DNA of 64,000 nt, from assembly GCF_002013915.1 (NCBI RefSeq), contig NZ_MBTF01000001.1, positions 1 through 64,000 of the forward strand, given 5' to 3'. Positions 8,514 through 17,727 of the stretch are shown piece after piece. Both the position numbers and the translations under genes were made by a program. This stretch comes from Mucilaginibacter pedocola (lineage in GTDB: Bacteria; Bacteroidota; Bacteroidia; Sphingobacteriales; Sphingobacteriaceae). The first letter of the stretch is position 1. Every line of letters begins with the position of its first letter. The notes under the pieces are model-generated. The model was given only the letters and a program-made list of their open reading frames with translations, was not told the origin of the DNA and did no database searches.

Positions 8514-9368
8514 ATGGCCACTTCGAGTAAAACCCCTGCCAAACAAAACGAACAACCGGGCATAGAAGCCGAAATGAACCCGGCACCGGAATATATCAAG
8601 CCGAGTTATAGGGCTTCCGGTAAACTCTCAGGTAAAGTAGCGCTGATCACAGGTGGCGACAGCGGCATTGGCCGTTCGGTAGCAGTTCATTATGCTCAGG
8701 AGGGTGCCGATATCGCCATTGTTTACCTCGATGAAGATATTGACGCCGTAGCGACACAGAAACTGGTTGAGGAAGCTGGCCAAAAATGCCTGTTGCTCAA
8801 AGGAGATGTGAAAGACGCCGGGTTCTGTAAAAAAGCTGTCGCCGATACCATAAGGAAATATGGGAAATTGAACATTCTCGTCAATAATGCCGCCATGCAG
8901 TTTCCCGAGAAAGATCTGAAAGCTATCGATGAAAAACAATTGGATATCACTTTCCGCACCAATATCTACGCCTATTTCTATTTTGCCGAAGCCGCCTTAG
9001 AACATTTTAAGGCTGGCGATACGATCATTAATACGACCTCGGTCACCGCTTACCGCTCATCCCCTGCACTTATCGACTATTCGTCCACAAAGGGGGCGAT
9101 CACCACATTTACCCGCTCATTAGCTACCAATCTGAGCGAAAAAAATATTCGCGTGAACGCCGTCGCGCCGGGGCCGGTATGGACGCCGCTGATCGTTTCA
9201 ACATTCGACGAAGAAAAGATCAAAAATTTCGGAAGCGAAACCGCCATGAAACGTGCAGGCCAGCCATCGGAACTTGGGCCGGCTTATGTATTCCTGGCTT
9301 CAGATGACGCATCATTTATCACCGGACAGGTCATTCACGTTAATGGCGGCGAAGTCGTAAACGGGTAA
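8514..9368 (+). CDS. SDR family oxidoreductase, general-stress type
   Basis: 284 aa classical short-chain dehydrogenase with the N-terminal extension of the GSP39 / YhdF group (MNPAPEYIKPSYRASGKLSG). The NAD(P)-binding loop TGGDSGIG is at residues 46-53, NNAA at about 124-127, and the catalytic Ser176, Tyr189 and Lys193 (YSSTK) are all present. The C-terminus FITGQVIHVNGGEVVNG is intact. Family members are induced by general stress and reduce small aldehydes or sugars. It is followed 25 bases later by a DUF6496 gene. A degraded second copy lies at 20769-21556. Confidence 0.93.
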   Translation: MATSSKTPAKQNEQPGIEAEMNPAPEYIKPSYRASGKLSGKVALITGGDSGIGRSVAVHYAQEGADIAIVYLDEDIDAVATQKLVEEAGQKCLLLKGDVKDAGFCKKAVADTIRKYGKLNILVNNAAMQFPEKDLKAIDEKQLDITFRTNIYAYFYFAEAALEHFKAGDTIINTTSVTAYRSSPALIDYSSTKGAITTFTRSLATNLSEKNIRVNAVAPGPVWTPLIVSTFDEEKIKNFGSETAMKRAGQPSELGPAYVFLASDDASFITGQVIHVNGGEVVNG

Positions 9369-9393
9369 TAAAAACATTTATCTATAAACATAT

Positions 9394-9570
9394 ATGGCAA
9401 AGTATTCAGATAAAGCACAGGACAAGGTTCATAAAGCTTTACACGAGGAAAAAGAAGGCACCCTAAAGAGCGGCAGCGGTAAAAAAGTAACGAGTAAAAA
9501 ACAAGCAATTGCCATTGGCCTTTCCGAAGCCCGTAAAGAAGGTGCAAAAGTTCCCAAAAAGAAAGATTGA
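9394..9570 (+). CDS. DUF6496 domain protein, 58 aa
   Basis: Very basic 58-residue protein, MAKYSDKAQDKVHKALHEEK, then a Ser-Gly linker, then KQAIAIGLSEARKEGAKVPK. The AIAIGLSEAR helix and the Lys-rich ends match DUF6496, a small DNA-associated-looking stress family in Bacteroidota. The start at 9394 follows the stress SDR by 25 bases and the stop is one base before the next gene, so the three genes form one operon. Confidence 0.85.
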   Translation: MAKYSDKAQDKVHKALHEEKEGTLKSGSGKKVTSKKQAIAIGLSEARKEGAKVPKKKD

Positions 9571-9571
9571 T

Positions 9572-10570
9572 ATGAATGAACAAGATAAAATAAGCCGCCG
9601 CCAGATGGTTGCCGGCCTGGGCACCACCATAGCGGCAGCCGCAGTTGCACCGGCATTCGGTGCAGTAAAAAACACATCTATGCAAAACTTTACATTAGAC
9701 GACCCCACCACCAAATATCCCAAACCACCATTTAAGGAACAATCGCAACCCTGGCCGGGATTGGCCAGCAAGATGGAACCGCGGCCCGACCACGGCGAAA
9801 CGAGTTACAAAGGTTTCGGCAGATTGAGGGGGCGTAAAGCGCTCATTACAGGAGGCGACTCAGGCATGGGGCGTGCTGCTGCCATCGCTTATGCGAGGGA
9901 GGGCGCCGACGTGGCGATCAATTATTACCCCAGCGAAGAGGCCGACGCGCAGGAAGTGATAGCTTTAATCAAAAAGGAAGGGGTAAAAGCCATCGCCATA
10001 CCTGGAGACTTGCGGGAAGAAGCATTTTGCAAAAAGATGGTAGAGGAAGCGGTCAGGCAATTGGGTGGCTTGGATATTTTGGTGAACAATGCTGCCCGCC
10101 AGCAGACCCAGGCCTCGATCATGGATATTACCAGCGAAGCCTTCGATGCGACGATGAAGACCAATATCTACGCGCCGTTCTGGACCACAAAAGCCGCATT
10201 GCCCCATCTTAAAGCGGGTGCGGCCATCATCGGCACAACGTCTGAACAGGCCTATGATCCGTCAGCAGAATTATATGATTATGCCCAGACCAAGGCTGCC
10301 ACCACAAATTATGTAAAGTCGCTGGCCAAACAATTAGCGCCTAAAGGCATCCGTGTTAATGGCGTAGCACCCGGCCCGATATGGACGCCATTACAGGTAA
10401 GCGGCGGCGCGACGATGGAAAAGCTAAAACAGTTCGGCGGGCAGACCCCAATGGGCAGGCCGGGACAACCTGTAGAATTGGCCTCTATCTATGTGCAGTT
10501 GGCCGCAAGTGATGCCAGCTATGCGACCGGCCAAATCTACGGGGCCTCGGGAGGAGGCGGGCAACCCTAA
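9572..10570 (+). CDS. SDR family oxidoreductase with twin-arginine leader
   Basis: 332 aa from the ATG at 9572. The first 31 residues (SRRQMVAGLGTTIAAAAVAP plus AFGA) look like a Tat signal with Arg9-Arg10 and an AxA-type cleavage site. Then comes a GSP39-like SDR with TGGDSGMG (93-100), VNNAA, and catalytic Ser224, Tyr237 and Lys241 (YAQTK). The C-terminus YATGQIYGASGGGGQP is intact. Most SDRs are cytoplasmic. A Tat leader would suggest export with bound cofactor, as in glucose-fructose oxidoreductase. It sits directly upstream of the paoABC-like genes, which points to a shared aldehyde or sugar oxidation pathway. Export is inferred only. Confidence 0.9.
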   Translation: MNEQDKISRRQMVAGLGTTIAAAAVAPAFGAVKNTSMQNFTLDDPTTKYPKPPFKEQSQPWPGLASKMEPRPDHGETSYKGFGRLRGRKALITGGDSGMGRAAAIAYAREGADVAINYYPSEEADAQEVIALIKKEGVKAIAIPGDLREEAFCKKMVEEAVRQLGGLDILVNNAARQQTQASIMDITSEAFDATMKTNIYAPFWTTKAALPHLKAGAAIIGTTSEQAYDPSAELYDYAQTKAATTNYVKSLAKQLAPKGIRVNGVAPGPIWTPLQVSGGATMEKLKQFGGQTPMGRPGQPVELASIYVQLAASDASYATGQIYGASGGGGQP

Positions 10571-10613
10571 ATGAATCAATTTTCTGATTTTCGATCAACT
10601 AAAACCCATCCTC

Positions 10614-11132
10614 ATGGCCAATTATATCCTGAATAACGCACAAACGACGATATCCACCACCTCAAGGCAAATCGGATTAACGGTTAACAGTAAGTATATG
10701 TTGATTACCCTATCGCCGTATGTTTCCCTGCTGGATGCCCTGCGGGAGCATTTGCACCTGACGGGAACAAAAAAAGGCTGTGATCATGGGCAGTGCGGAG
10801 CGTGTACGGTTTTGGTCAACGGCAAAAGGGTTTTGAGCTGCCTTACTTTGGCGGTCATGAAAGACGGCGGGGAGATCACGACCATAGAGGGCGTGGCCAG
10901 CCAGGATGTTCTGCACCCGGTACAAAAGGCATTCATTGAGCATGATGCATTCCAGTGCGGCTATTGTACCCCGGGGCAGATATGTTCTGCAGTTGGGTTG
11001 ATCGCGGAAGGGAAAGCGCACACGAGGGCGGAGGTGGCCGAATTGATGAGCGGGAACCTGTGCCGTTGCGGTGCCAACCAGCAGATCATTGATGCGGTAA
11101 TGGAGGTTTTGGGAGGGCACAGCAATGAATGA
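10614..11132 (+). CDS. paoA: Aldehyde oxidoreductase 2Fe-2S subunit (PaoA-like)
   Basis: 172 aa iron-sulfur subunit of the xanthine oxidase family. The plant-type cluster ligands are Cys56, Cys61, Cys64 and Cys76 (GCDHGQCGACTV, SCL). The second all-helical domain binds its cluster through Cys115, Cys118, Cys150 and Cys152 (QCGYCTPGQ, LCRCG). Together they pass electrons from the molybdenum centre to FAD. E. coli PaoA carries a Tat signal, but here residues 1-25 show no twin arginine. The gene overlaps the next by 8 bases. Confidence 0.93.
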   Translation: MANYILNNAQTTISTTSRQIGLTVNSKYMLITLSPYVSLLDALREHLHLTGTKKGCDHGQCGACTVLVNGKRVLSCLTLAVMKDGGEITTIEGVASQDVLHPVQKAFIEHDAFQCGYCTPGQICSAVGLIAEGKAHTRAEVAELMSGNLCRCGANQQIIDAVMEVLGGHSNE

Positions 11133-12153
11133 TTTTGAGTATAGGCTTGCCGCGACAACGACAGAAGCACAGCAGCAGTTTTCATCCAGCAGAAGAAGCT
11201 CCTATGTTGCCGGAGGAACTAACCTCATCGACCTGCTTAAATATAACCTCGCAGATGCCGATCTGCTGGTCGATATCAACCAAACCCAGGCTACAAGTAT
11301 CGAAGAACTGGCTGGTGGCGGTGTTCGCATCAGCGCATTGATGACCAATGCTGATACGGCTTACCATCCGCTGATCGAAAAGCGGTACCCTTTGCTCTCG
11401 AAAGCGATCTTGGCCGGCGCATCAGCTCAGATAAGAAACATGGCCACCAATGGCGGTAACTTGTTACAGCGAACACGCTGTTATTACTTTTATGATGCCG
11501 CTTCCCCCTGTAACAAAAGAAACCCCGGTTCAGGTTGCCCTGCCCTTACCGGGCAGAACCGCATGATGGCTATTTTGGGAGCCAGCGGGCATTGTATCGC
11601 GGTGTTTCCCTCGGATATGTGTGTTGCATTAGCTGCATTAGAAGCGGTAATCCTGACCAATGGGCCGGCCGGTGAACGAATGGTGAAGTTCGGGGACTTC
11701 CACCGCTTACCCGGCGAGCACCCCGAATTGGATAATATCCTCCAACCTGGCGAGATCATTACAGCCATAGAATTGCCCGGGGAAGGTTTTGCAGCTAACT
11801 ATTCTTACCTCAAGATACGCGACCGCAGTTCTTACGCTTTTGCACTAGTATCCGTTGCTACGGCATTCGAACTGGAGAACGGTATCATCAAAAAGGCACG
11901 CATCGCATTAGGCGGGGTGGCGCATAAACCCTGGCGCGTGAACGAAGCAGAAGGGAATTTAATCGGCAAAGCCGTCAACAAGGATACGCTCGGGGCGGCT
12001 GCCGATATGATATTGAAAGGTGCGATAGGTTTGGAACACAATAGCTTCAAGATCGAACTGGCTAAAAGAGCGATCATCCGTAACGGGCTTACTGCGCTAA
12101 AGCCCGAACTACAATTACCCGGCGCGCAACCGGCCGACACCTCTATGTTATGA
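11125..12153 (+). CDS. paoB: Aldehyde oxidoreductase FAD subunit (PaoB-like)
   Basis: 342 aa FAD-binding subunit. YVAGGTNLIDLLKYNLADAD (residues 27-46) and ANGGNLLQ-type FAD motifs (ATNGGNLLQRTRCYY) are clear. Cys119, Cys129, Cys138 and Cys157 match the four ligands of the extra 4Fe-4S cluster that marks the PaoB type among xanthine oxidase relatives (CNKRNPGSGC is diagnostic). The C-terminal CO-dehydrogenase flavoprotein domain is complete. Start and stop overlap paoA and paoC, so the three subunits are translationally coupled. Confidence 0.93.
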   Translation: MNDFEYRLAATTTEAQQQFSSSRRSSYVAGGTNLIDLLKYNLADADLLVDINQTQATSIEELAGGGVRISALMTNADTAYHPLIEKRYPLLSKAILAGASAQIRNMATNGGNLLQRTRCYYFYDAASPCNKRNPGSGCPALTGQNRMMAILGASGHCIAVFPSDMCVALAALEAVILTNGPAGERMVKFGDFHRLPGEHPELDNILQPGEIITAIELPGEGFAANYSYLKIRDRSSYAFALVSVATAFELENGIIKKARIALGGVAHKPWRVNEAEGNLIGKAVNKDTLGAAADMILKGAIGLEHNSFKIELAKRAIIRNGLTALKPELQLPGAQPADTSML

Positions 12154-14381
12154 AAGAAATGAACACCACGATAGGAAAGCCGGTCAGCCGTTTAGAGGGT
12201 TTTGAGAAAGTGACCGGTGCTGCAAAATATGCAGCAGACCATCATGTACCAGGCCTGCTCTATGGTTATGTTGTGAATAGCACGATTACGAAAGGCCGCA
12301 TTACAAAGATATACACCCGGGAGGTATCAGCTCTGCCCGGCATCATCGAAATATTGACCCATGAGAACAGGATGCCGACCGCCTGGTTCGATATCCAATA
12401 TGCTGATATGGATGCACCGAGCGGGACCGTATTCAAGCCATTGCATGATGACAAGATCAGGTATAACGGCCAGCCTATTGCTCTGGTCATTGCGGAAAGC
12501 TATGAACAGGCACGGCTGGGCGCGGCAAAACTTCGGGTTGAATATGATGAGGATACGCAGCATGCCACTGAACTGAAAGGCAACCTGGAACGTGCAAGGC
12601 CACCCAAGCCGGGAATGGCATTTTTGTTAAAGCCACCTCCGCCAAAACCGACAGGTGACTTTGAAAAAGCCTATGAGGAAGCTGCTTTCCGTGCCAAAGG
12701 TGAATATGGCCATAGCGCCGAGTTTCATAACCCAATGGAACTCTTCGCCAGTACGGTGCTCTATGAAGGGAAGGGCAAATTGGCCATTTACAGCAAGACA
12801 CAGGGAACGATCAATGACCAGACGTTCGTAGCCAATGTTTTCGGGCTAAAATACAAGAACGTTAAGGTTATAGCGCCATATGTCGGCGGTGCGTTCGGCT
12901 CCGGCTTGCGTCCCCAGTACCAACTCTATTTAGCGGTAATGGCTGCCCTGCAACTGCAGAGGCATGTTAGAGTTGTATTGGACCGCAGCCAGATGTTCAC
13001 CTTTGGCCACCGGCCGCAAACGTTGATGCAAATGCGCATCAGCGCGGACGGCGATGGCAAGGTGACGGGATTGAACCATGAAGGTTATGGAGAAACCTCG
13101 GCCTACGAAGACTACAGTGAGATACTGGTAAAATGGGCTCCCATGCTATACCCCGCTGCCAACACGTTGCTAAAATACAACCTCGTTCCACTGGACGTAG
13201 CCACCCCGCTTGACATGCGTGCACCGGGCGGTAGCACCGCTTTTCATGCCATAGAATGTACCATGGATCAACTCGCCTATCAATTGAACATGGATCCGCT
13301 TGGGCTACGGATCAAAAATTACAGCGAGGCCGACCCATTAGAAAATAAGCCATTCACGTCTAAAGAGTTAAAAGCCTGCTACTTGCAAGGTGCAGCAAAA
13401 TTCGGTTGGTATGGCCGTAAACCCGAACCCCGTAGCATGCGCAGGGGAAACAAACTGGTGGGCTACGGTATGGCAACAGGCATGTGGGATGCCATGCAAA
13501 TGCCGGCGCGCGTGGAAGCAAAAATCACGCCTGATGGCAAATTACACATTAAAAGCGCGATCACCGACATTGGTACAGGAACTTTCACGGTAATGACGCA
13601 GATCGCTGCCGAACAGTTCGGCATGGCAATGGAAGATGTGATATTCGACTACGGCAATAGTAAGTTGCCGTTCGCACCAATACAAGGCGGTTCTTTCAGT
13701 ACCAGTACAGTGGGGGTGGGGGTGGTCAATGCTTCCAAAGCCCTGAAAAAAATGTTGCTGAAGCTGGCCAAAAAGGTAAGTGCCGAATTCAAAAATGCCG
13801 AAGTAGGCACCGTTACCTTTGTTGGCGGGGAGATCATTTACAATGGCCATGCCTTATCATTTATCAAGTTGGTGGCGGCCAATGGGGATAAGCCGATACA
13901 TACCAAAAATATGGGCTATCCGCATGCGCTCAAACTCCGCAAATATGCTATGGCAACACACAGTGCTGCATTTGTAGAGGTGGAAGTGGATGAGGATCTG
14001 GGTGTGGCAACAGTTACCCGAGCCCTCACGGCTGTAGCTGCAGGGCGGATCATCAATCCGAAAACTGCGCGCAGCCAGATATTGGGTGGCATGGTATGGG
14101 GCATCAGCAAAGCCTTAAGGGAGGAGGCCTTATTAGACCCTGCAATAGGCAAATACGTGAATCAGAACCTTGCGGAATATCATCTGCCTGTGCATGCAGA
14201 TATCAAGGGCCTGGACGTTATATTTGTAGAAGAGCAGGATCAGCTCATCAACGAACTGGGTACCAAAGGTGTTGGTGAGATCGGGGTTGTGGCGATCACA
14301 CCCGCTATCGCCAACGCGGTCTATCATGCGACCGGCAAGCGGATCAATGACCTGCCGATACACTTCGATAAATTATTATAG
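12150..14381 (+). CDS. paoC: Aldehyde oxidoreductase molybdenum subunit (PaoC-like)
   Basis: 743 aa large subunit that holds the molybdopterin cofactor. The N-terminus (IGKPVSRLEGFEKVTGAAKY) is family-typical. VGGAFGSGLRPQ (about residue 247) is the glycine-rich cofactor loop. GGSFSTSTVGVGVV lies in the middle. The catalytic base is Glu710 in KGVGEIGVVAITPAI. PaoABC oxidises aromatic and aliphatic aldehydes, and such genes need a MoCo maturation factor (PaoD/XdhC), which was not seen in this window. Length is normal. Substrate is inferred from homology of the whole operon. Confidence 0.93.
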   Translation: MKEMNTTIGKPVSRLEGFEKVTGAAKYAADHHVPGLLYGYVVNSTITKGRITKIYTREVSALPGIIEILTHENRMPTAWFDIQYADMDAPSGTVFKPLHDDKIRYNGQPIALVIAESYEQARLGAAKLRVEYDEDTQHATELKGNLERARPPKPGMAFLLKPPPPKPTGDFEKAYEEAAFRAKGEYGHSAEFHNPMELFASTVLYEGKGKLAIYSKTQGTINDQTFVANVFGLKYKNVKVIAPYVGGAFGSGLRPQYQLYLAVMAALQLQRHVRVVLDRSQMFTFGHRPQTLMQMRISADGDGKVTGLNHEGYGETSAYEDYSEILVKWAPMLYPAANTLLKYNLVPLDVATPLDMRAPGGSTAFHAIECTMDQLAYQLNMDPLGLRIKNYSEADPLENKPFTSKELKACYLQGAAKFGWYGRKPEPRSMRRGNKLVGYGMATGMWDAMQMPARVEAKITPDGKLHIKSAITDIGTGTFTVMTQIAAEQFGMAMEDVIFDYGNSKLPFAPIQGGSFSTSTVGVGVVNASKALKKMLLKLAKKVSAEFKNAEVGTVTFVGGEIIYNGHALSFIKLVAANGDKPIHTKNMGYPHALKLRKYAMATHSAAFVEVEVDEDLGVATVTRALTAVAAGRIINPKTARSQILGGMVWGISKALREEALLDPAIGKYVNQNLAEYHLPVHADIKGLDVIFVEEQDQLINELGTKGVGEIGVVAITPAIANAVYHATGKRINDLPIHFDKLL

Positions 14382-14431
14382 TGGTTCTGATCATGTATTT
14401 GTACACCTTAAGGGGAATGCCACTATTCTAT

Positions 14432-14638
14432 TTATGCAATTTTTAATACCGGCCGCAAGAGTTCACCCAAGCTGATGTCCAAAATTTCGCATAGGTGCAA
14501 AGCCTGCATAAGGGTTATGTTACATCGTCCGGTTTCAAATTTACTATAGGCATTTTGAGAGATACCGAGCTGTCGGGCCACATATTCCTGAGAATAATTT
14601 ACTTTGAGCCGCCTTTGGCGTATAGCAGCGGCGATCAT
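14432..14638 (-). CDS. Small XRE-type HTH regulator
   Basis: 68 aa, almost entirely one helix-turn-helix domain: IAAAIRQRRLKVNYSQEYVA, then ARQLGISQNAYSKFETGRCN, then ITLMQALHLCEILDISLGEL. The start at 14638 fits the domain better than the in-frame ATG at 14656. It lies convergent to paoC. Its target is unknown. Confidence 0.8.
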   Translation of the reverse strand: MIAAAIRQRRLKVNYSQEYVARQLGISQNAYSKFETGRCNITLMQALHLCEILDISLGELLRPVLKIA

Positions 14639-14687
14639 ATGTCCATTGTAGAGCACGTTTTAAAGTTTAAAAATTCAGTTATTACCG

Positions 14688-15851
14688 TCATTTACGTTCA
14701 TAAGCGATCGTGCTGCCCACATTTGAGGATGCCGTACATTTTACGGTGATGCCTGCATATGAAGCCTCTTGCCCAATGCTCAATGGCGCAGCTCTTTTAG
14801 TTTGGTCACTCAAATTAACCGGCAATACTTTGAGCACACCTTCCCCGTTTTTGATCTTCGTATCGATCAGGTAAACAACGGGGCCCTCCTTTTCCAGGTA
14901 CTGGTCATAGTCGATGCGCCTGCGGTCTTCTACGATCAACGCGCTGGTCGCATCAATAGGCAGGACAAGCAACTTCATTCCCGTGCCAGACTCGACCGGG
15001 GTTAATTGTATTGTACCGGTGCCTTGGCCTCTAACACAAGTGACCTGTTGATCAGTGAACCAACCGAAAAGCCATTGTTCCCAGGCATTATAGGTAGGCG
15101 CAGTGCCATGGTTGCCCATAATGCTGAAATCGCCTACAAAACCATGCAAAGGGCCGTTGTACGCATAAAGGTCGGGCACCCCCATAGAATGGCCAAATTC
15201 ATGCGGGAATAAAAAACCTAATGCATAAGTGATGTCACGCTGTATAGTGATCACATTGGTCATGATCCGCCCGTCGGCAGAGATGCCATTGTTCGACAGC
15301 CCCATAAAACTGGAGGACCGGGTGATCGCGCCCTGGTCGGGATTACACATGATCACCACCTCATCCACTTTCGTGAAATCGACATCGGCGTCCGCAAGGG
15401 CAACGGCCTCCTGGATGTAACGCTTATGCGAATCGAAAGTCAGGTTGTCGTACCCGTAATTATCCGACTTTTTGCTCATGCGGTACCATTTATATTGAGG
15501 TTGGAATACCACATTGGCTTTCCCGTGCGAAATGGTACTGATGAAGTTTTCAGATGCCGGTGACATCATACCATAAACTTCTTCCGGCCTGCGTGTTGCG
15601 GGGGCGTCCGGAAAGTCCACGAACAGTACTGCCACCTTTACTGTGCCAAGCGCCATGATGCGATTGGGGTCATGAGGGAAGCCGTAACTTACGTCGTTGC
15701 GGCCGCTGGCGTTCACGAATTTGCAGGTACTGCCGTCAGTAATGGTGAGCGATGTTGCGTCGCCGGTGCCCTTGCTGTTATCTTTTTTACAACCCGCAGT
15801 AGCAAGGATAAAGAGAATGGACGACAAGGCAATAAGGTTTAAAAATTTCAT
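14688..15851 (-). CDS. M6-type (immune inhibitor A-like) metalloprotease lipoprotein
   Basis: 387 aa. The lipobox LATAGC gives lipidated Cys21, so the mature protein is anchored in a membrane facing the periplasm or outside. The zinc site HEFGH is at about residue 215, followed by SMGVPDLYAYNG, the family's extended HExxHxxGxxD motif. Upstream KVAVLFVDFPDAPATRR is the M6 entry. Probably a secreted or surface protease. It is followed upstream, on the same strand, by the TIG lipoprotein. No propeptide cleavage site was resolved. Confidence 0.85.
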   Translation of the reverse strand: MKFLNLIALSSILFILATAGCKKDNSKGTGDATSLTITDGSTCKFVNASGRNDVSYGFPHDPNRIMALGTVKVAVLFVDFPDAPATRRPEEVYGMMSPASENFISTISHGKANVVFQPQYKWYRMSKKSDNYGYDNLTFDSHKRYIQEAVALADADVDFTKVDEVVIMCNPDQGAITRSSSFMGLSNNGISADGRIMTNVITIQRDITYALGFLFPHEFGHSMGVPDLYAYNGPLHGFVGDFSIMGNHGTAPTYNAWEQWLFGWFTDQQVTCVRGQGTGTIQLTPVESGTGMKLLVLPIDATSALIVEDRRRIDYDQYLEKEGPVVYLIDTKIKNGEGVLKVLPVNLSDQTKRAAPLSIGQEASYAGITVKCTASSNVGSTIAYERK

Positions 15852-15883
15852 GATGATGGTTAAGCCGTATGTTTAAGGTTTAA

Positions 15884-17614
15884 TTATTTGCAAAGTTCCA
15901 CAGCATCTAGTGCTTCCTGCTGGGTGGCATAGCTGCCATTCCCCGTTAAAATAAGTGCGGCACGTGAACCGGTTTTAAAATACCCTATCCCAAAGTCGCA
16001 GCAAGGGGTGTATTTATAAGTATAAGCAGGAATTGCGTTCAACTTATTTATTTGTTCTTTTAAAGGGCAAATATCATTAAGGGATACGTTGTCCCTAATC
16101 GTGAGTAAAGGCAAGGTAGTTACATTTTGCAAGCCATCTAGCGAAGTAAGCTTGGGGTTGAGCAAAATATTGACACCGTTGAACACTACGGAACCGGCCA
16201 ATGCCCCCGAAGTGATAGCAGGTGACGTAATGGTTTTGAGATTCTTCAGCCCTTGTAGGTTTTGCAGTTCGGAATTGCCGCTTAGCGACAATGAACCTGT
16301 ACCGGTAAGCGCGCTGAAGCCGTCCATGCCGGTTATTGCCGTTCCGCTGAGCGACAATTTTCCGGCAACGGTGGTAAGCGCGCTGAAGTCTACTGTTGTT
16401 AGCGCAGGGCATTGGGAGATGGTAATGCCTGAACTATAATTGCCGGTGGTAGTGATGAGCGACCTCATGCTGACGGAAGTTAAAGCTGCGCAACCGCTGA
16501 TGTCTACGCTCCGGATGGTGGTTAAGTTATCGGCTCTTAGCATTCTCGCTCCTGTGTTGGTAAGCGATATACTGCCAGTAGAGGTGATATTGCTTAAAAA
16601 GCCCAAATCGGTAAGTAAAGGAGTGTAATTGAGGGAGATATAGGAAGGAGCGGTTAAGCCTGAAAAATTTACGCTGCTCAGTTTGGCCATGTTGTTGACG
16701 TAAATACCACCGGTGAACCCTTGAAGGTTATTCAAATTGAGCGAAGTGAGGCCTGCATATACAAAGGAAAGTTCACCAGCCTTGGACAGTGTACTTAAAA
16801 AAGGTGCATCGGCCAAACCCTCCACATTTCGAAAGGAAACTTTACCCGATATGGAGGTGATAATAGATAGTCCCGCAACAGAATTTATATCCCCGCCGCT
16901 GATCTCCAGGTCGCCCGTTACCTGCAGCTGCTTGCCTTTATTCATATCAACAAAAGCGTCAACTTCTGCTTGCGAGGTCAAAATAACACTACCGTTCGAA
17001 TAAGGTGCCAAAAGGCCCGGAGAAACATAGGTGTAGGGCGCGCTCAGTCCGAATATCTGAGGAGCAAGCGTGACGGTAACTTTCCCGCTGGCCGCCTTTG
17101 GGACGATTACTTTGAGCTCCGTAGGCGTAGCCGAATCGATCGTGCCCGGTATACCGCTGAATGAAACCACTGTGGTCAGGCCCGAAGCCTGCAGGCCGGT
17201 ACCGGTAATGGTCACTACGCTACCTTCGCTCACCACGGTCGGCGAAATGGCGGTAATTTTGGGTATGGATACGTAAATGAACGAAGGCCCGCTGATCGTT
17301 TTACCCCCTATCACTGCCTTCACACTGCCGCTTGTGGTGACGGGCACCGTTACAATAAGCGCCGTGCCTGAACTATATTGTACCGGCGCATCAACACCAT
17401 TAAAAGTAACCTTGACCTCAGAAGTGGCTGCGGGTAGGTTGCTGCCGGAAAGGGTAACAGACATCCCTTCGGTGACCATGCTAACTGAAAGGCTGCCCAG
17501 TGTTACGGCCGCAGCCCCGGTGCCGGGCTTTTCTTCGGGCGGCGTGTTGTTATCTTTTTTACAAGCGGCGATACTCAACAACACTAATATAAGGGCAGGT
17601 AAAAGTTTTTTCAT
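15884..17614 (-). CDS. TIG/IPT-domain lipoprotein with leucine-rich-like repeats
   Basis: 576 aa. A lipobox signal peptide (LLSIAAC, lipidated Cys18) is followed by two IPT/TIG immunoglobulin-like domains (VTEGMSVTLSGSNLPAATSE at about 48-67, and ITAISPTVVSEGSVVTITGT at about 115-134). The rest is a repeated beta-helical, leucine-rich region with regular LT-x-L / SLS-x-S units (for example FSALTGTGSLSLSGNSELQN) that resembles receptor-L or LRR folds. Two Cys residues near the end (CPLKEQ, PCCDFG) may form disulfides. Probably a surface adhesin. It neighbours the M6 protease on the same strand. No catalytic motif. Confidence 0.8.
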   Translation of the reverse strand: MKKLLPALILVLLSIAACKKDNNTPPEEKPGTGAAAVTLGSLSVSMVTEGMSVTLSGSNLPAATSEVKVTFNGVDAPVQYSSGTALIVTVPVTTSGSVKAVIGGKTISGPSFIYVSIPKITAISPTVVSEGSVVTITGTGLQASGLTTVVSFSGIPGTIDSATPTELKVIVPKAASGKVTVTLAPQIFGLSAPYTYVSPGLLAPYSNGSVILTSQAEVDAFVDMNKGKQLQVTGDLEISGGDINSVAGLSIITSISGKVSFRNVEGLADAPFLSTLSKAGELSFVYAGLTSLNLNNLQGFTGGIYVNNMAKLSSVNFSGLTAPSYISLNYTPLLTDLGFLSNITSTGSISLTNTGARMLRADNLTTIRSVDISGCAALTSVSMRSLITTTGNYSSGITISQCPALTTVDFSALTTVAGKLSLSGTAITGMDGFSALTGTGSLSLSGNSELQNLQGLKNLKTITSPAITSGALAGSVVFNGVNILLNPKLTSLDGLQNVTTLPLLTIRDNVSLNDICPLKEQINKLNAIPAYTYKYTPCCDFGIGYFKTGSRAALILTGNGSYATQQEALDAVELCK

Positions 17615-17727
17615 GCGTTTTAATTATAACGCAAGTTACCTACAGCATCCGCTCGGGTCAATCCTCCAAATTGGGGGATTTTTAACTTAGCAGTGTGGGT
17701 GAGGGCCAAAATGAATTACCTTGCACC

